Assembly: GCA_013180625.2 (NCBI GenBank)
Contig: SNVD02000467.1
Coordinates: forward strand, 62,001-126,000
Source: Boswellia sacra
Lineage: Eukaryota > Streptophyta > Magnoliopsida > Sapindales > Burseraceae
Length of the DNA stretch: 64,000 bases
Direction: 5' to 3'
Shown: piece after piece, positions 46,584 to 58,265 of the stretch
Position numbering within the stretch: the first letter of the stretch is position 1
Layout of the letters: each line of letters begins with the position of its first letter
Made by a program: the position numbers and the translations under genes
The notes under the pieces: model-generated
Told to the model about the DNA's origin: nothing
What the model saw: only the letters and a program-made list of their open reading frames with translations
Database searches by the model: none

Positions 46584-47886
46584 GGAAAAATTGAGAAAAT
46601 AAACACAATTAGGGAGTCTTGTTAAAGTTTGGACACATCCTTAAAAATTTTCATGTCATAGACACTTTCTTGACAAAAAGACTCAAATACTCTTCTATAA
46701 TCAAATTTTTCTCAAAACCTTCTTAATTCCCTCTTCGGACAAAATTAAAGAAAGTCAGTAAATGAAGCAAAGAACAAAGAAACCAGTCACAGATCTATAC
46801 ACTTCATTGTCCGAAACAACCTCAACAGCTGAAGTTGAGCAAATAACGTAAGAACAACTTTGCTTAAACTCTCTCTAAATGGCATGAAAATTTTATTAAG
46901 TTGTAATGTTTTCGTCATTGATCGTTTTGGTAACTGTCAACCGCATTATATAGCTTAAATATGAGATATGTATATGAACTAAGGTTAGAGATATTACCGT
47001 TTGTGTGAAAATTTGGCAATCGTTGTGAGAAAATCTGGTATCGTTGTCGACGGATGAAGAAGACGAGATTTGTCTAGCGTCGTCGAGTGTCAGGCGGTTT
47101 TGTCGGATCGAAGCTCGACATGTCAGATGGTAGTGTCGAGTGTCTAGGAGTTGTGTCGATTCTAGGTTCGAGTGTCGAGGGTTGGAGTTTCGTCGAGCGT
47201 CTAGTGGCGTGACAAACTGGACGAAAGCCGGATGCAAATTTCGTCGAGTTCGTGTGTCGAGTGTTGAGCGTCGAGCTTTCATCTGGCATGTTGAGTGTCG
47301 GATACGTGGAAACCATACGTGACGATGTATCGAACCATGTATGTCAAGTATCGTCGAGAGTCGTTAGTTGAGCGTCGAGACTCGTGTGTCGAGCGTTTGA
47401 GTTTGTGCGTTGAGCTGAGTGCTGAACATGACGAGTGTCGGATGCAAATGTCGAGTTCGAGTGTCGAGGGTTTCTGTCGATTGTCATCTTGCGTTTGGGT
47501 AGAACATTCGTTTTTGTGACTTTTGTAAGCAATTTCGTAATTATTTTTTATCCACGGACCTTATATGATATGTCTCAATTATGCAGTAAATGAAAACTTT
47601 ATGCATACTTATCGTTTGCAATGGTTCTTGGACTGTGCAAGAGAACAGTGGTTATTTGTATACCGGTGGAACGGGGAAGCCATTGATAATTCATAGGTGT
47701 GCTACCTATAATGAGTTGGTTGACTGTATTAGTAGTAAAATAGGTTAGGATCTTTGTAAGCATAACATGAGTTTAGAGGTTCAATTTGCTTGTAAGGGTG
47801 TTCTGCCAATGCCGATTCGTATTGAGACTGACGACAATGTTTTTTTTTATACAACATTGTTTGCAGGACCAACAATCATATACATA
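46584..47886 (+). repeat. Left terminal inverted repeat of the MULE
   Basis: Matches the reverse complement of about 55155-56496. The inner part contains dense GTCGAGTG units (47080-47480), then a promoter-like stretch. Finally it holds a decayed plus-strand copy of the transposase N-terminus (GYLYTGGTGKP, HNMSLEVQFA, VLPMPIRIET) with an in-frame TAG. Confidence 0.9.
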
Positions 47887-48092
47887 GAGCGCACTCGCCT
47901 CCACTATATCGTAAAAATGTATACAATCGAAAAACATGAGAAAAATTTATGTGCTAATACAACCGAAAAAAGATGTATTTACAAGTTTTCGTACAATTAT
48001 ACATGGAAACCATGTGCGACTATACAAAAAATGTCATTATGCAATAATGTTTAAATATCCAGAAACTATCAACAGAAAAAAAAAATGTGTAA

Positions 48093-51000
48093 CTAAACAT
48101 AATATATACAATGCAAGGTGATCTCATGGTACAATCGTGCTTGGCTGCTGCTCAACCTCTGCTGATCAACATTGTCATGGCCAATGGTGATCGTAACATC
48201 CGCTGACACATTATCAGCAGTCCCGGTAATGGCTGCAACATCAGCAGGCACAAGATCAGCAGGCGCTATGAAGGCCCGAACCTCGGAGGGCGCCATGACG
48301 ATCGCGGCGGCCTCCTGTGTTTGTGGATGAAGGCGATTGACCCAAAGTTGTACCACCATTCTCTCCCACAGGCATTCGTCTGTGAATGCCCTAATGTCCG
48401 TGAATATAAATGTTCTCACCCTGTCCACTTTGACCCATGGTGTTCCAACGAGGGGCAACTATCCCAAGACAAACTGGACCAAATCCTCCTCGTTCACCCA
48501 GTTAATGTCATCCAGTCTGTCCGAGTATTGTTCCCACAACGACTGCAATTTCAACTGCAAGTTCATGAGTTTGGTTAGCGCATTGAAGGAATAAGAAATT
48601 ACCTTGAAATTCAGATGTTTATAAAATACGTAACCAAAAAGTGGTGTCCAGGAAAGTAGACCTCTGGACACCAGGTTCGGCCATAGTGCGAGCTCTGCAA
48701 CGTAGCATCCACAGGTATCTATCCATGTGCTGAATACAGTAATAGCTATCAATATTATTTCCAAATGTATATCGCACTATTGGATAGCAGGAGATGGACT
48801 TAAACTACCTCAGATGCAAGCCAGTCTGATGGCCTTAGCAGTGTCTTAAAGAACTTACGATTAGCACTGCAGACTGCCAAATCAATATCATCAGGAACCT
48901 GTATGTCTGCCAGCCATAAATCGAATGCATCCAGATCAGCAGTTGGTAAGAAGGCACGTAGGTCAAAAAGTGGAACCCGAGTGCCCAAGATGAGACCACT
49001 GCCTGCATCCGATGATGGCTGCTAATATGGTCTCTCTTCTGGCTGAGCAACCGGGGCCTCGGACTGTACATGCTGATCGTCTGCAGCTTTCTCTTGCGGC
49101 TGAACCCTCGCCCTCTTCCTACCCGGTGGACTGACAAAAGGGCTCCGCTTATGCTTTGCTGGAAGTAGGCGATGACCCTAGCGCGAAACTAAGCCCGTTG
49201 GAGGAGCATCGACTGCACGAACAGTCGTGTCCACGAAATCAGGTTTCGTTGGCTACTGATCTACACCGTCATCAGCCGAACCTTTATTAGAATCTGCATT
49301 CGAATCCTGAAATACACCAAACCTCACCGTCAGCTTAAGCATGTGGAAATCACATAATCAGTTTTGTAAATATTGTAACGTACCGTGTTAGCGTATCCAA
49401 AGTGGCCACCTAGTTGCAACACAGCCTTACGCAGAAGAACTATCTCCTCCTGCATTTTCTTGTTCTCCACCTGTAACAATGCAAGCTCACGCAGAACTGT
49501 GCTCTGAAACTCATCATGGACCGGCGGCGCCTGTATGAGAATAATAACGAGAGCCTTCATAAACCAACGGAGCAGCAAATGTGAACGGACAAGAATACGA
49601 ATGTAAATTCTCATTATATACCTGCGAGCTTGGAGGAACATCGTGCATAGGAGGGGAAATGTCACGGTGGGTGGTCACACGACCCGACATCAGAGTCGAT
49701 GCTCGTGGATGTCCGACACTATAGAACAGCTCTGGCGTAGGACGGAAGGTCCCTTTGTCAACGTCTGCCCCCACGTCAGGACTGGCTGTGTCTCTTACTA
49801 GCTCCACATCAGGTCCAACAGGGGAACTAGGACTAGCAGGAGGTGGAGCTGAAAGACCCTCAGGAGGTGGAGCTAAAGAACCCTCGGGAAGTGGAGCTGA
49901 AGGACCCTCGGGAGGTGGAGCTGATGGACCTTCGGGAGGTGGAGCTGAAGGACCCTCAGGAGGTAGAGCTGAAGGACCCTCGGGATGTGGAGCTGATGGA
50001 CCCTCTGTTGGAAGTGGCTCAATGCTCTCAATGGGCAATAATGGAGCATCCACAACTGTTGCCCAAGCCACATGTACACCTCTCCGGATGCCAACAACAT
50101 CAATAAGCCTTATACACCACTCGGTCTGCTGCTCCTCCTTAGACGGTTGCAGAACGACGAGCGGACGAGCCTGCGTCAACAAATAATCCATCATGTTAAA
50201 CAGTGATTCTGTGTTAAAAAAAACAAGACAATATCGTAAGACATGGGATTCGTACATACCAGCCTCCTAACGCGCAGTACATCATGTTTGACTATGTGCT
50301 CGAACGGGGTCTTAACTGTCTCCCACTTCAACAACCGCGGTATCCTACCCGCACAGATGTCCGGCATTGGCCCAAAAGTCACGCCAATGTACGGCACGAC
50401 CTTGTACAACCAAACCTTAATAAATATAAGGGTTATTCAGTGACACTATGTACTGCAAATTTTTACGCCAAAGAAAGAAATAAACATGTTAACACACGTG
50501 TTTATTGTATGTACCTGAATAGTGTACGGGCACCCTTCTAAGTTATATCTCTCCACCTGCTTCGTCTTCGCTTGGGCTCGCTTCTTGTATTTTTGTAACC
50601 TCCCAGCCAAAGCCTTCTTCATTCCGCTAAGTGTCTTATTAAAAGACACCGAACGCCATGGATAATTATTAAAATTATCCAGTGTGTTGACAAAATTCAA
50701 CAACACACGGGAGACTAGTCGGCGTCGATCCCGTGCCATGAAAAAACGCTCTAGGGTGTAGTACAATGCCAGCTTCATAGCATCCTGGTCTGGCATACGA
50801 GACACATTCAACTTATGAAGTCTCTCATAGAAATCTATAAGCTCCAGGTCCTCGCCATTGAAGTATGTTTCCAACAAAGGGCACGGATTCAACATAGTCG
50901 GTATTGCTGGCAACGTGGAAGCAAATCTTAATCCGGTAACCAAACCGAACTCGTGGGCAAAAAAATGAATCAGTCTTCCTAGAAAGAAGGTAAAAAATTA

Positions 51001-51381
51001 ACATAAGATGACAGTAATGATAACAAAGAAATAACTACAAATACCAGATGCTCAAAACTAAGATTTTATAACGACATTGTAGTTCAACACCACATTTTTT
51101 ACCTTGAATAAGGAACCACATCTCCTGATCGTACCCCATTGTGTTAACCTCCCACTGAAGCACATGGTGCACCAACTGAGATGGAAAGGACAGCCGACGG
51201 ATGTCTAGCATAAATCCAAAACATGTATCACGAAACATTTCTTTTTGCCTCGCAGTCAACATCGCCCGAATCCATTCTATACAGTCCAAACTTGCCAAGT
51301 TTGTGATCACCGCATGGTAGTTCTCCACATATGGTGTCTTCAGGGTGAACGACAGACCAAATTCACCAGTCATTTGCTTAA
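48093..51381 (-). pseudogene. DUF1985/Ulp1-like gene carried by the MULE
   Basis: Spliced minus-strand gene in several exons. The exon at about 51381-51110 gives MTGEFGLSFTLKTPYVENYH. The next (about 50976-50516) gives the DUF1985 core: GLVTGLRF, a YFNG segment, LALYYTLERFFMARDRRRLV, DNFNNYPW and GCPYTIQ. Another (about 50418-50260) gives VWLYKVVPYIG. A Pro-rich linker and a coiled coil (about 49415-49530) follow. Then comes a segment typical of the approach to a C48 peptidase (ANRKFFKTLLRPSDWLASE), and WEQYSDRLDDINWVNEEDLV with TPWVKVDRV. The His-containing HWVL part and the Q...C part of a Ulp1 active site were not found. The remaining frame is shifted in places, so no active protease is expected. 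Confidence 0.75.
49840..50010 (-). repeat. Seven tandem 24 bp units coding PPPEGPSA
   Basis: On the minus strand an 8-residue unit (GPSAPPPE and variants) repeats seven times in the linker of the DUF1985 protein. Both strands stay open across it, which explains long but meaningless plus-strand frames rich in Gly and Glu. Confidence 0.85.
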
Positions 51382-52251
51382 ACCTGCAAATACAAGGCCA
51401 TTATAGAAAAATATGACTCAAAAAGGTAAAAAAATAGGATCAAACGTGCAAACTGCCTGAACGCTCGACAAGACTCGACACAACTTGACACGACTTATGT
51501 CGAGTGTCGAGTGTCCCTAGAGAATTCTAACACTCGTTGTCGTCTATGTCGTGATGAAACCAGCTAGTTTTCATAGTTTTTATGCACATCAAACAACAAA
51601 AATCACATAATGATACAACATTTATCCCTAAAAACACAGAATAGGTCTACAAGTCCGCTGGAAACTCAAATCCCTAATTTGTGTCGACTATCGGGTGGCC
51701 CTAGAGAAATCTGACACTCGTCATCGTGCACCTCGCGACAAAACATTTCCACAAAAATCACATAATAAAAGTATATTTATCCCTAAAAACTAAATAAAAT
51801 CCGATGAAACAGAAAACATCCAAATAAATGTCTAAAACAAGGAAAAATCTAACGATAAACGTACCTTAGTGTCGATGGGGGCTTCTCTCTGCGTCCTCTT
51901 GCTTCTGTACTTAGCCGATGCTGTATCTTTGTGCGTTTCGAGAGTTGTCGAGGGGTTTCAAAAATTTTTGTGTGAAGCGGGAAATGAGAGTTGAGTGCTA
52001 TGTTTAAACCCTAAGGGTCCAATTCTTGTGTGGGTTGTGTAGCTTCGCGTGTCGAGTGTTGATTTATAGTGTTGTATGCCTAGCTTCACGTGTCAAGTGT
52101 CGAGGTGTGTCGGATCCATTCATGACATGTGGGATGTTAGTGTCGAGTATCTGAAGTGTAGTGTCGAGTGTCGAGTTCATGTCGAGCGTTCATTTGTCGT
52201 TTTTGTCTAGTGTCAGTCGTTTTGTGTCGCTTGTCGAGTGTTATTTGTCTA
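51382..52251. other. MULE interior spacer with GTCGAGTG motifs
   Basis: Non-coding DNA between the two MULE genes. It contains scattered GTCGAGTGTCGAGTG stretches near 51503, 52040 and 52140-52260, like those in the terminal repeats. Confidence 0.6.
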
Positions 52252-52370
52252 TTGTCGAGCGTCGAGGTTTTATGTTGAGTGTCGTCGATCGTTTGGGCAG
52301 AAGATTCATTTTTGAGGGATTTGTAAGCAAATTCGTAATGATTTTTTGTCCACGGATCGTATATGACTGA
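52252..52370 (+). repeat. Internal third copy of a terminal-repeat segment
   Basis: CGTTTGGGCAGAAGATTCAT, then TTTGTAAGCAAATTCGTAAT and TTTTTGTCCACGGATCGTAT closely match about 47490-47572 of the left terminal repeat and its mirror in the right. It lies between the two genes, pointing toward the transposase 3' end. Confidence 0.8.
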
Positions 52371-52624
52371 ACATCACACATGAATATTTAGTTCAACGAC
52401 AACGCAAATTAAGACGTGTTTAATACATTAATGTTTGATACAATGACGACGTACATGAATGAATGCCTCATACATGAATATTGTATACAATGACAAAATC
52501 AAACACCCGAAAGCTATTAATTTCAACAAGCCACAAATTACAATAAAAAAATAGAATACGTTGCTTACATCAAACAAATAATATTAAAAAGACAAAATAA
52601 CTCCTTCCCGTCATTTGGTATACA

Positions 52625-55406
52625 TCATCCCCTATCATGAAATGGAACTGGGTTTCGATAAGTTTGACAATTATGCCCGAAACTTCCACAGCGCCCGCAA
52701 TTTCGAGACGAGCTAGACTCACCAACAGAAGGGATTCGATTCCTCTGAGGACGACCGACTGGTCTCTTCATGACGGGCGAGAGAACCACTCTACTGCGAA
52801 CCTCCTCAGGAACCACCCAGTCCTCACTAACTTTAACAAGAACAACTGGGAGAGCATATGCATATAGTAATGTTTCAGTTGTGTACCAAAATCGTGGCAT
52901 GTAAGTAGATTCATACGTTTGCATACAGCTAATACATGTGCACACAAAAGCTGGTCAAGATCAAACATCTAGCACGTGCATGTACGAGCGTGCATGTCAA
53001 CAATGCTAACACGGCCGTTGCCTCTAACCTCATACATAGTAAGAGATATACCACTAACCCTCATATGTTCTCCCTCTTTTAAATGCTCCTCCATCAACTT
53101 GTTAGCCCAGGGCGAGAGATGTGATTTCGAGTTAGCAAATAGCTGTTGACGCTTATAGAACCATTTCTGCAAGTTGGCCCGGAAATAATCAGCTAGCAAT
53201 GTCACCGGGAGGAATTGATGGTTTCGCAAGCAGCTGTTCATCGACTCAGCTATATTTGTTGTCATTATGTTATACCGTCGGCCATAAAACTGTGAGCATG
53301 TCCATTTCTCCACTCCAATCTCTTGAAGATAAGTTGCTGCTACTAGCATTTGCGATTCAATTTGTCACATATGATAGTTGAAATCAGCACAGTGATATGT
53401 CCTTGCAACTCGGTAGTATAATTCCAGCAAAGTCTTATCCTTGAACGTTGCCTTCAAGTTACCCTTCAGATGATGAGTGCACAATCCATGCAATGCATGA
53501 GGAAAAACTGCTAGAACAGCGCATTCAATATTACGATGACAGTCAGAAATGAAGACAAGATCCCGGACATTTTGTACAACATGATCACACAACTGTCTCA
53601 TGAACCAGTTCCACGAGTCATCATTTTCAAAATGCCCAATTCCAAATGCCAAGGGGTATATTTATTTATTTCCATCCATCAAGAAGCCAAAAACATTGTA
53701 CCTCCATATTTCCCTTTCAAAAAAGAACTATCAACTGTGATAACTGACCTAATTGATGATGCAAATCCAACAATAGAGGCCCCCATACTCATGAACAAGT
53801 ATCTAAAATGGTTGTCGTCATCAATTTCCAACAACGTTTTGGTCCCCGGGTTTGCTTTCTCAATCATGTACATATACTGGGGGAGTAGTGTGAATGATTC
53901 CTCATGAGATCTGTGAAGTTCTTGCAAAGCTGCCTTCTTTGACCTCCATGCCTTGTTGTATGTGATATTAACACCCAATGACTCCTGAACATCGGACATA
54001 ATATCCTTCGGACGATATATTCTCAATGCCTCAATGAATTTGCTCTTAATATGTTTGCCAATTACATGTGCAGTTACCTGTTTGTGAATTGGGTGAACTC
54101 CAGCTCCGGAGCATGTGTGGTGGTTCTTATACTTTTTCACGCGGAAGAAATGTGAGTCGGCCACCTTTATGGCACGTAAACGCCATTTACAAGATTCAGC
54201 ACGGCAGACAATCTCAAACCTTGTTGCATTGAAGTTTCTTACCTTGAATTGAAAGTTTCGTCTTAATGCCAACATCGATAACTTCTCACGAAGCTCCGTT
54301 TTGCTGTTAAACATCTGCCCAACCCCAACCTCAATCCCGTCAACTACAAACGATGCGACATCATTGCCATCTGTGGAAGGTGGATGCACAATAGGCGACA
54401 TCCATTTGAATGTGTTAGCTTGACAATTGTCATTCTCAGAGCCCATATTACCTTCTTCACGTCTACAATTTGCATCCACTCTCGGCTCATTATTTGACAC
54501 CAGATCTTGCTAATGTCCATATACTGGAGGAGTAGGTGTGGAGTTAATTGGAGGAGGCACCGTAGCTGTGGAGTGAATTGGAGAAGGCATAGTAAACGAC
54601 ACATCTTTATTCACATCATTCAAGATCTCCCGTTCTCCTTCATTATCAAAATGTGGACCGTATACATCGTGGCCATCAATAACAAAATCATCCAATCCCT
54701 CAACATCATTCTCAATACGAATAGTGCAATCATCATTGTCATTGTCATCGTCAATATTGGCACTAACATCATCACTACCATCATCATTATCTTCGTAATC
54801 TTCATCATCACCATCGTCATCATTAACATAATCACTATTATCTAGACTCTCAAACTCTCTAATGCTATCAAGATGATGTACCAATCTCGATGGCATCGAC
54901 GGAGGCACCCCTTCTTCATTTCCAAATAACAACCCAACCCCAACTGACTCATGCCGTACATACTGCTAAAACTCAATGCCAATGTCATCATTCGATTGTA
55001 GTTGTGCACAAGCAGAAGTAGACTCACTTAATTGGTTGCTTCCACTTGCTGAACAAAACAAAGAGGGATGAAAAGATCTTTATCGCCTACATACTGCATT
55101 GGATCCTGAACTCTGTCTTTGCTTCTTCTTATCTTCAAGTTTGACAACTAATGGTGTATATGATTGTTGTTCCTCCAAATAATGTTGTATAAAAGAACAA
55201 ACATCATCGTTAGTCTCAATACGAATCGGCATTGGCAGAACACCCTTATAAGCAAATTGAACCTCTAAACTCATGTTATGCTTACGAAGATCCCAACCCA
55301 TTTTACTACTAATACAATCAACCAACTCATCATAGGTAGTACACCTACGAATTATCAATGGCTTCCCCGTCCCACCGGTGTATAAATAACCACCGTTCTC
55401 TTGCAC
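52625..55406 (-). pseudogene. MuDR-type (mudrA) transposase of the MULE
   Basis: Read from the right end: an N-terminal segment (GYLYTGGTGKP, VQFAYKGVLPMPIRIET; 55406-55080), a long Asp-rich stretch (about 54700-54850), then the MuDR DNA-binding domain (QMFNSKTELREKLSMLALRR, KYKNHHTCSG). The MULE transposase core follows with the first catalytic Asp in VITVDSSFLKGKYGGTMFL, the DCHRNIECAVLAVFP segment and CTHHLKGNL. A SWIM finger (CTC...FDLDQLLCAHVL) and a final CCHC-like knuckle complete it. Breaks: stops (mostly TAG where CAG or TGG is expected) near 54988, 54510 and 52970, a shift plus TAA near 53650-53662, and another shift near 52920. The last knuckle Cys is Tyr. The protein is dead, but all domains are traceable. 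Confidence 0.9.
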
Positions 55407-56496
55407 AGTCTAAGAACTATTGTAAACGATAAGTATGCGTAAAGTTTTCATTTCTTACATGATTGAGACATATCATATAAGGTCCGTGGACAAAAAATAA
55501 TTACTATTGCTTACAAAAGTCACAAAAATGAATGTTCTACCCAAACACTCGACGACACTCGACAGAAACCCTCGACACTCGACACTCGATAAATAACACT
55601 CGACACACGAACTTGACGACATTTGCATCTGACACTCGTCATGTTTGGCACTCAGCTCGACGCACAAACTCAAACGCTCAACACACGAGTCTCGACGCTA
55701 AACTAACAACTCTCGACGATACTCGACATACATGGTTCGATACATCGTCACGTACGGTTTTCACATATCCGACACTCAACATGTCGGATGAAAGCTCGAC
55801 GCTCGACACTCGACACACGAACTCGACAAAATTTGCATCCGGCTTTCATCCAGTTCGTCATGCCACTAGACGCTCGACAAAACTCCAACCCTCGACACTC
55901 GAACCTAGAATCGACACGACTCCTAGACACTCGACACTACCGTCCAACATGTCAAGCTTCGATCCGACAAAACCGCTCGACACTCGACGACACTCGACAA
56001 ATCTCGTCTTCTTCATCCGTCGACAACGATACCAGATTTTCTCGCAACGATTGCCAATTTCCAGCAAATTTTCACACAAATGACCCTATCTCTAACCTTA
56101 GTTCATATACATATCCCATATTTAAGCTACATAATGCATCTGACAGTTACCAAAACGATAAAAAACAAAAACATTACAACCTAATAAAATTTTTATGCCA
56201 TTTAGAGAGAGATTAAGCAAAGTTGTTCTAACGTTATTTACTCAGCTTCAGCTGTTGAGGTTGTTTTGGACAGTGAAGTGTATGGATCTGTGACTGGTTT
56301 CTTTCTTTTTTGCTTCATTTACTGACTTTCTTTAATTTTGTCCAAAAAGGGAATTAAGAAGATTTTGGAAAAAAATTGATTATAGAAGGGTATTTAAGTC
56401 TTTTTGTCAAGAAAGTGTTTATGGCATGAAAATCTTTCAGGATGTGTCCAAATTTCAACAAGGCCCCCTAATTGTGTCTATTTTCTCAATTTTTCC
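55155..56496 (-). repeat. Right terminal inverted repeat of the MULE
   Basis: Mirror of the left repeat. It contains the GTCGAGTG array (55550-56000) and the working-orientation 5' end of the transposase gene, so the transposase promoter lies in the repeat itself. Confidence 0.9.
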
Positions 56497-56505
56497 TTGT
56501 TTATA

Positions 56506-57101
56506 GTCTACTATTAACACTATGAGACCTTGGATTCGATTTCTCACAAAGATTTATCTCTCTCGATGATTAGTCTCTCTCGATGATTAGTTAAGGTGAG
56601 CGTAAGTTGGTCAGATTACAAAAGAAAAATGTAGTTGCTATGTATTTATTTATTTATTTTATAGTTGCAAAGTGCAGTTCATTGATTTGTTGCCAAAAAA
56701 AAATGTGGTTGCTACGTTTTTATTTATTTTATTTTATAGTTACAAAGTGCAATTCACTGATTTGTTGCTAGTTGCTATACCGAGTTAGTGTTGGGAGAGG
56801 AAAAGTAAGATAATTGGTTTAAGATTGTAAAATATTTTGTGGTCGTTAGCACATATTTTATGAGTTCACTGGATTGCAAATTGTTTTCTTGTTTTTGCTA
56901 CTGATAAGTGCAGCAACTAGTGAAAGACGCAAATTTTATATGATCTGTTAATTGCTTTTGATAGGTTTTTTTCTGTTGTTTGTTATGATTATGGCTATTA
57001 GATATATGATTATGGTTGTCCTAGGTTTTTTTGTTCATTTCTCTTAGTGAAGTGACTTAATATGAAATCAATTGGTGGATGGTTAATTCAATTTTGGTAA
57101 G
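56506..57101. other. Flanking DNA right of the MULE
   Basis: TCTCTCTCGATGATTAG is tandemly doubled near 56559-56592, and an approximately 75 bp segment around 56640 is repeated near 56710. No gene is seen. Confidence 0.5.
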
Positions 57102-57592
57102 GATGTCAATTTTTGACATGATACGGTACCCTTACACGATTAATAAATGAGTCAGATTCATGTTGAGGATGTTCAACAAGCCAACCCATTTAATGATACG
57201 AATTAAACGTATTGTATCAATCCTTGATTTGTAAACCCATTTAATGATATGAATTATTATCTATTTAGAACATACATATTATAAAACTGAAAATTTTATA
57301 TTATGAAGCAAATTAATCTAAATAACAGTAAATTATGATGATTTTTATTATTTTTTATACTAACAATAATTTATATTTTAAGAATAATTTTAATTGATAT
57401 AAATGTATAAAATATGATATAGTACACATAAATAGGTTAAACAATTAAGATAATTATATAAATTAAATATGATAAGATTACAAGACGTTTGTGACATATT
57501 TAACAATCATGTTTCATGTTTTGATACAAATAATTAAATGTGTTGATATGCATGATACGGTTTGACACCCCTAAATTTTAAGGATCTTTTTA
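57102..57592. mobile_element. Probable hAT-type MITE (about 490 bp)
   Basis: The left end GGATGTCAATTTTTGACATG with GATACGG just inside opposes a right end that reads AGGGGTGTCAAACCGTATCA on the other strand. AT-rich and non-coding; a clean 8 bp target duplication was not seen. Confidence 0.5.
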
Positions 57593-57863
57593 GTGTATAT
57601 AATTTGTTAATATTTCATTTGGATAGATGCTAGCAAGTTTCACTTCTTATTCTTGGGATATGTAATGCTTTATTGATTTGGATTCCTGTTGGATTTAATC
57701 TAGCTTCTGTAGATGGAACTTAGCTTAATTGTTTTGAAGCTTGGGATTGAACTGAAATAAACAGCTAGAGTGCCTCTAAGTTAGCCGGAGTGCATTTGAA
57801 ACATTAGAACATCACTTTTAATTATGCAATTAAATTTTGGATTACCAAAATCAGAATCAAAGT

Positions 57864-58265
57864 TGCCCAATAAACCCAAAAGAAGAGTAACCAAACTAGC
57901 CCACTAAACCAAAAACAAAACAAAAGCAGCCCACTAAACAAAAAAATTTGCCGAATCAGCCCACTAAACCAAAAACAAAACCAACCCAGCCCAGTAAACC
58001 AAAACTAAAACTAAACAAACTAGCCTACTAAATAAAAAACAAAAACAAAGCAACCCACTAAACCAAAAACAAAATTAGCCAAACCAGCCCACTAAACCAA
58101 AAACAAAACCAACCCAACCTAGTAAACCAAAACCAAAAATAACCAAATCAGCCCACTAAATTTTAAAAAAACCCAAAATTGTCCAATAAAGTAACAACAA
58201 AACCCAACCTGTTCACTCTACTATTCAATCAAACCAACCCACTAAACCCAAGTCTAGCCCATTGA
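57864..58265. repeat. Minisatellite of AGCCCACTAAACCAAAAACA units
   Basis: About eleven imperfect units of 30-34 bp, each starting (A/G)CCCACTAAA and followed by CCAAAAACAAAA-like sequence. The plus strand is almost free of G. No ORF runs through it. Confidence 0.85.

Larger units (their letters stand above)
46584..56496 (-). mobile_element. Mutator-like element (MULE) with long TIRs, 9.9 kb
   Basis: A perfect 9 bp duplication TTGTTTATA flanks the element (46575-46583 and 56497-56505). Both ends begin GGAAAAATTGAGAAAATA reading inward. The terminal inverted repeats extend about 1.3 kb and are about 89% identical over the outer 170 bp by hand count. The interior carries two minus-strand genes: a MuDR-type transposase (52625-55406) and a DUF1985/Ulp1-like gene (48093-51381). 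Both are broken by stops and shifts. The layout recalls Arabidopsis MULEs that carry Ulp1-like genes (the KAONASHI group). It could still be moved by an active relative because the ends look sound. Confidence 0.95.

Noticed and set aside
49755..50186. Plus-strand Gly/Glu/Ser-rich protein
   Set aside because: Product of the 24 bp minisatellite read on the wrong strand; the minus-strand reading continues into the DUF1985 gene.
53536..54845. Plus-strand frames opposite the transposase
   Set aside because: Isoleucine-rich runs are the complement of the Asp-rich stretch of the transposase.
57864..58265. CRISPR array or telomere tract
   Set aside because: Units are contiguous and imperfect without unique spacers, and the motif is not CCCTAAA; the window is a plant nuclear genome.
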